Below are positions 13,865-16,576 of a stretch of 16,576 bases of DNA, one piece after another. The first letter of the stretch is position 1. Every line of letters begins with the position of its first letter. The DNA comes from an uncultured Acidaminococcus sp. (GTDB taxonomy: Bacteria; Bacillota; Negativicutes; Acidaminococcales; Acidaminococcaceae), in assembly GCA_900770265.1 (NCBI GenBank), contig CAAGJR010000064.1:1-16576 (forward strand), written 5' to 3'. Both the position numbers and the translations under genes were made by a program. The notes under the pieces were generated by a model. It had not been told where the DNA came from and made no database searches. It saw nothing but the letters and a program-made list of their open reading frames with translations.

Positions 13865-14128
13865 TTACTTTACAGCGTTGACTTTCTTGGCTAAACGGGA
13901 TTTCTTGCGAGCTGCGGCTTTTTTGTTAACCGTACCCTTACGAGCAGCTTTATCTAATAAGCTCGCCGCTACTTTCAAAGTGGCCTGGGCCTCTTCTTTG
14001 GATCCTGCAGCAGCAAAAGCTTCAACCTTACGTGCGGTGCTGCGGATTTCAGCTTTCACCGGGCCATTGGCAGCGCGCCGTTCGGCATCAGTCTTAACGC
14101 TACGAACGGAAGACTTAATATTCGGCAT
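13865..14128 (-). CDS. rpsT: Small ribosomal subunit protein S20 (bS20)
   Basis: Primary 16S rRNA-binding protein of the 30S subunit. The 87 residues match the family length and character: a Lys/Arg/Ala-rich helical protein starting MPNIKSSVRSVKTD, with RRAANGPVKAEIRSTARK and a basic KKAAARKKSRLAKK C-terminus. The ATG at 14128 has a GGAGGTG site (14135-14141). It is monocistronic by its signals, with a strong promoter upstream and a terminator downstream. It sits between ribF and lepA, joining two clusters that are separate in B. subtilis. Confidence 0.97.
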   Translation of the reverse strand: MPNIKSSVRSVKTDAERRAANGPVKAEIRSTARKVEAFAAAGSKEEAQATLKVAASLLDKAARKGTVNKKAAARKKSRLAKKVNAVK

Positions 14129-14161
14129 GTTCTCACCTCCACCAATTAGCTTTACCGAAAT

Positions 14162-14190
14162 ATAATAGCATGAATGGCTTCTTTGTGCAA
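14162..14190 (-). promoter_or_regulatory. Promoter of rpsT with an overlapping inverted repeat
   Basis: Minus strand: TTGCAC (14185-14190), a 17-base spacer, TATTAT (14162-14167) preceded by TGC (extended -10). A perfect 8-base inverted repeat, AATGGCTT (14173-14180) and AAGCCATT (14189-14196), overlaps the -35 and the spacer. It could be an operator, or a hairpin at the end of the ribF transcript (stop at 14204). Confidence 0.75.
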
Positions 14191-14203
14191 GCCATTTTCG
14201 GAT

Positions 14204-15175
14204 TTATTTCTGTTCCTTTTTCGCCTGTTCCTGAGCGATCCGGACTTTTTCATGGGCCAGGATCTTGCGGATCATCTTGTCATCCTCCTGCAGCTGCTCC
14301 TTCAGCTTGTCCAGCGAAGAGAATTTCTTCTCTCCCCGGATGCGCAGCAGCAGCTCCACCCGGATCTCCTGTCCGTACAGGTCTCCGCTGAAATCGAACA
14401 GATGGACTTCCAGACGGGTTTCCTGGTTGGCGAAGGTGGGATTGTCCCCCACGTTGATCATGGCGTCATAGCGCTTCTCGCCGACTTTGACAAAGCCGGC
14501 GTACACCCCGAAGGCCGGGATGGCCATATGGGTGCCCAGCAGCTTCAGATTGGCCGTGGGATAGCCCAGGCTGCGGCCTCGCTGATCCCCGGACACCACT
14601 TTGCCCCGGATGGCGTAGGGCCGTCCCAGCATTTCCTGGGCCAGGGCCAGCCGCCCTTCCCGGATGGCCTTGCGGATGTTCGTACTGCTCACCACGAGGC
14701 CGTCCACCTTCAGCAGCGGCCGGGACAGGATGGTGAGGCCATACTTCGCATGCTCCGCCTTCAGCAGGTGCACATTGCCTTTGCCGCCGGCGCCGAAACT
14801 GAAGTTGTCACCGATGCCCACGGCCCTGACCCCGGCCTTCACCAGCAGGTTCAAAAAGTCGTCGGCACTCAGGGCAGCCAGTTCCTTCGTGAAGGGGATG
14901 TTCACCAGGATATCCACTCCCAGGTCTACCATCAGGCGGACCTTCGTATCATTGTCCAGCAGCCGGGCCGGTTCCAGTTCCGGCTTCAGGCTGGCCAGGG
15001 GATGGGTGCTGAACGTAAACACCATCAGCTGCAGATGGTGCTCCCGGGCATAGGCCTTCGTGGTCAGGATCACTTCCTGGTGGCCCCGATGGACCCCGTC
15101 GAACGTGCCCAGGGCCGCAGCAGAAGGCAGCAGTTGTGCGTTATTCAGTTCTTCCAGTGATGTGATCAGTTTCAT
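14204..15175 (-). CDS. ribF: Bifunctional riboflavin kinase / FAD synthetase
   Basis: Converts riboflavin to FMN and then FAD using ATP. In 323 residues the N-terminal FAD synthetase (nucleotidyltransferase) domain shows GTFDGVHRGH at 23-32 and SSTNIR at 163-168. The C-terminal riboflavin kinase domain shows GRSLGYPTAN at 200-209, then GVYAG, NVGDNPTF and LFDFSGDLYG. The tail is Lys/Glu-rich. The ATG at 15175 lies inside the end of truB (35-base overlap), with GAGAGA as ribosome binding site, so translation is probably coupled. No FMN riboswitch is seen in the window, as expected for a gene inside an operon. Confidence 0.96.
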   Translation of the reverse strand: MKLITSLEELNNAQLLPSAAALGTFDGVHRGHQEVILTTKAYAREHHLQLMVFTFSTHPLASLKPELEPARLLDNDTKVRLMVDLGVDILVNIPFTKELAALSADDFLNLLVKAGVRAVGIGDNFSFGAGGKGNVHLLKAEHAKYGLTILSRPLLKVDGLVVSSTNIRKAIREGRLALAQEMLGRPYAIRGKVVSGDQRGRSLGYPTANLKLLGTHMAIPAFGVYAGFVKVGEKRYDAMINVGDNPTFANQETRLEVHLFDFSGDLYGQEIRVELLLRIRGEKKFSSLDKLKEQLQEDDKMIRKILAHEKVRIAQEQAKKEQK

Positions 15176-16058
15176 GGTTCTCTCTGTCCTCTACTTCCGG
15201 GATATGGATGATCTTGTGGGCCCGCAGCCGTCCGTCCACGGCTTTGGCCAGCCCCACCAGGAGGCCGTCCCGGGTCCGCACCTGGTACAGCAGCCCGTCG
15301 GTGATATGGGGCATTGTGGTGGCCACCCCCTGGGCGATGCGCCGCCCCTGGAGGGCGTTCACCCGCACCTCCGGGAACTGGGCCAGCACACTGTCCACGC
15401 CCAGGCAGCATCCTTCCGGATCCGCCTGGATCTCTTCCAGGGTATGGGCCTCCTCCAGGGTAAACACCCCGGCCTGGCGCCGCAGCAGGAAGCTCATGGT
15501 GCCCTTCATACCCAGACGGTCTGCGATGTCTTCACAAAGGGTCCGGATGAACGTGCCCTTGGAACAGGTCACGTCGAACACCAGCGTATCCCCGGTGTAA
15601 TCCACTTTTTCCAGCCGGGCGATGTGGATGGGGCGGGGTTTCCGCTCCACCTCGATGCCCTGCCGGGCCAGCTTGTACAGCTTCTTGCCGCCCACGCTGA
15701 TGGCGGAATACATGGGAGGGATCTGGGTGCCGTCGCCCCGGAACTGTTCCAGGGCCGCCTCGATTTCCTCGTCCGTCAGGGTAAGGATGGGGCTTTCCGC
15801 CACCACCTTCCCTTCCGTATCCCCCGTATCGGTCTGGAAGCCGAAGGTCAGCTCCGCCCGGTAGGTCTTCTCCTCGTGGGAGGCGTATTCCAGGAACCGG
15901 GTGGCCATACCGGTGAACACCGGCAGTACCCCAGCCGCCAGGGGGTCCAGGGTCCCGGCGTGGCCGATTTTCTTCATATTGAGGATTTTCCGCAGGGCCC
16001 CCACCACGTCATGACTGGTCATGCCCGGTGGTTTCAGTACGTTGAAAATCCCGTCCAT
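15141..16058 (-). CDS. truB: tRNA pseudouridine(55) synthase TruB
   Basis: Makes pseudouridine at position 55 in the T-loop of tRNAs. The 305 residues begin MDGIFNVLKPPGMTSHDVV and carry the catalytic motif GHAGTLDPLAAGVLP, with the catalytic aspartate at residue 38. Further family motifs are YRAELTFG, GDGTQIPPMYSA, KLYKLARQGIEVER and CSKGTFIRTLCEDI. The ATG at 16058 overlaps the nrnA stop as TAATG, and the end overlaps ribF, so nrnA-truB-ribF look translationally coupled. This order belongs to the widespread infB-rbfA-nrnA-truB-ribF cluster. Confidence 0.97.
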   Translation of the reverse strand: MDGIFNVLKPPGMTSHDVVGALRKILNMKKIGHAGTLDPLAAGVLPVFTGMATRFLEYASHEEKTYRAELTFGFQTDTGDTEGKVVAESPILTLTDEEIEAALEQFRGDGTQIPPMYSAISVGGKKLYKLARQGIEVERKPRPIHIARLEKVDYTGDTLVFDVTCSKGTFIRTLCEDIADRLGMKGTMSFLLRRQAGVFTLEEAHTLEEIQADPEGCCLGVDSVLAQFPEVRVNALQGRRIAQGVATTMPHITDGLLYQVRTRDGLLVGLAKAVDGRLRAHKIIHIPEVEDRENHETDHITGRTE

Positions 16059-16576
16059 TACAGCGCCTCCATGGCCTTCTCGATGGCCTGGATCAGCGCC
16101 TTTTTGGCTTCCTGGAGCGGCAGGCCGATGGTGCAGCCTGCTGCCTTGGGATGGCCGCCGCCGTTGAAGGCCACAGCCACCTTGCTCACATCCACCTGCT
16201 TGGAACGCATGCTCACCCGGGTGGCTTTCGGTTCCACCTGCTTGAACAGCACGGCCACATCCACGCCGGCAATGTACCGGGGATGGTAGATGAAGCTTTC
16301 CGTGCTCACGTTCTTGTCGTACAGTTCCAGGGGAATCTCCAGGGTGGCGATCTTGCCGTCCGCATAGAACGTCAGGCTGGGCAGCACCTTGGCCAGCAGT
16401 TCCACCGAATTCCGGGCCTTGATTTCCAGCAGATCGGAGATCTCGTTGGGTTCCACGCCCAGGGCCACCAGATCCGCCGCCACCCGCATGCAGCGGGGCG
16501 TGGTGTTGGCATACTTGAAATAGCCGCAGTCGGTGACGATGGCCGTGTACAGGTCCGTGGCCAGCTCCTTGTCCAG
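16058..16576 (-). CDS. nrnA: NrnA-type DHH phosphoesterase (oligoribonuclease / pAp phosphatase), N-terminus cut by the window edge
   Basis: DHH/DHHA1 family enzyme that degrades very short RNAs (nanoRNA) and dephosphorylates pAp. The visible 172 residues are the C-terminal half of a protein usually of about 320. Reading in from the edge, TDCGYFKYANTTPRC corresponds to the TDTGxFxxxNT segment. The DHHA1 domain ends with the substrate-binding GGGHPKAAGC motif near the C-terminus. The frame stays open to base 16576, so the methionine at 16489 is internal, not the start. The DHH catalytic motif itself should lie outside the window. It overlaps truB by one base. Confidence 0.92.
   Translation of the reverse strand: MDKELATDLYTAIVTDCGYFKYANTTPRCMRVAADLVALGVEPNEISDLLEIKARNSVELLAKVLPSLTFYADGKIATLEIPLELYDKNVSTESFIYHPRYIAGVDVAVLFKQVEPKATRVSMRSKQVDVSKVAVAFNGGGHPKAAGCTIGLPLQEAKKALIQAIEKAMEAL

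Noticed and set aside
11839..13881. Long plus-strand open frame opposite lepA (680 codons)
   Set aside because: Shadow of lepA; the translation is His/Gln/Gly-rich without domain features, and there is no start signal.

Overview
The window looks like chromosomal DNA of a GC-rich Firmicutes-lineage bacterium, most likely a Negativicute (an Acidaminococcus-like organism is my best guess, from general character only). The support is an hrcA-grpE-dnaK-dnaJ heat-shock operon behind a perfect CIRCE operator, a DnaK lacking the ~24-residue N-terminal insertion of proteobacterial Hsp70, strong AGGAGG-type ribosome binding sites, and the gene orders nrnA-truB-ribF and rpsT-lepA. Nearly every gene is on the minus strand, so the text below follows transcription from right to left.

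Right part (16576 to 11896): the end of nrnA (DHH phosphoesterase, cut by the window edge), truB and ribF form a tightly overlapping unit. rpsT follows with its own promoter and terminator, then lepA with its own promoter.

Middle part (11806 to 5765): an accessory block separates lepA from hemW, genes that are often adjacent in Firmicutes. It holds an unusual GntR-family regulator with two tandem DNA-binding domains and an FCD ligand domain. Next comes an operon for an SLC13-type anion permease and a two-subunit iron-sulfur hydro-lyase most like L(+)-tartrate dehydratase (TtdA/TtdB). An EamA-family exporter follows, then a plus-strand YefM/Phd-RelE/ParE toxin-antitoxin pair. A dicarboxylate uptake and dehydration operon with an adjacent FCD regulator suggests substrate-induced use of tartrate or a related C4 acid.

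Left part (5683 to 1): hemW (heme chaperone, radical SAM), then hrcA, grpE, dnaK and the first 278 codons of dnaJ. A strong sigma-A promoter overlaps the CIRCE region.

The intergenic DNA of the accessory block is unusually structured. It contains an inverted pair of ~65-bp palindromic units whose stems differ by compensatory changes (6352-6518). It also contains a hairpin-plus-heptamer-array module in two copies with different heptamers (6538-6584 and 10771-10823), plus another heptamer array (10668-10695). These repeats, the double-headed GntR regulator and the toxin-antitoxin operator squeezed against hemW are the most interesting items. I see no CRISPR array, tRNA, rRNA, phage or insertion-sequence transposase.
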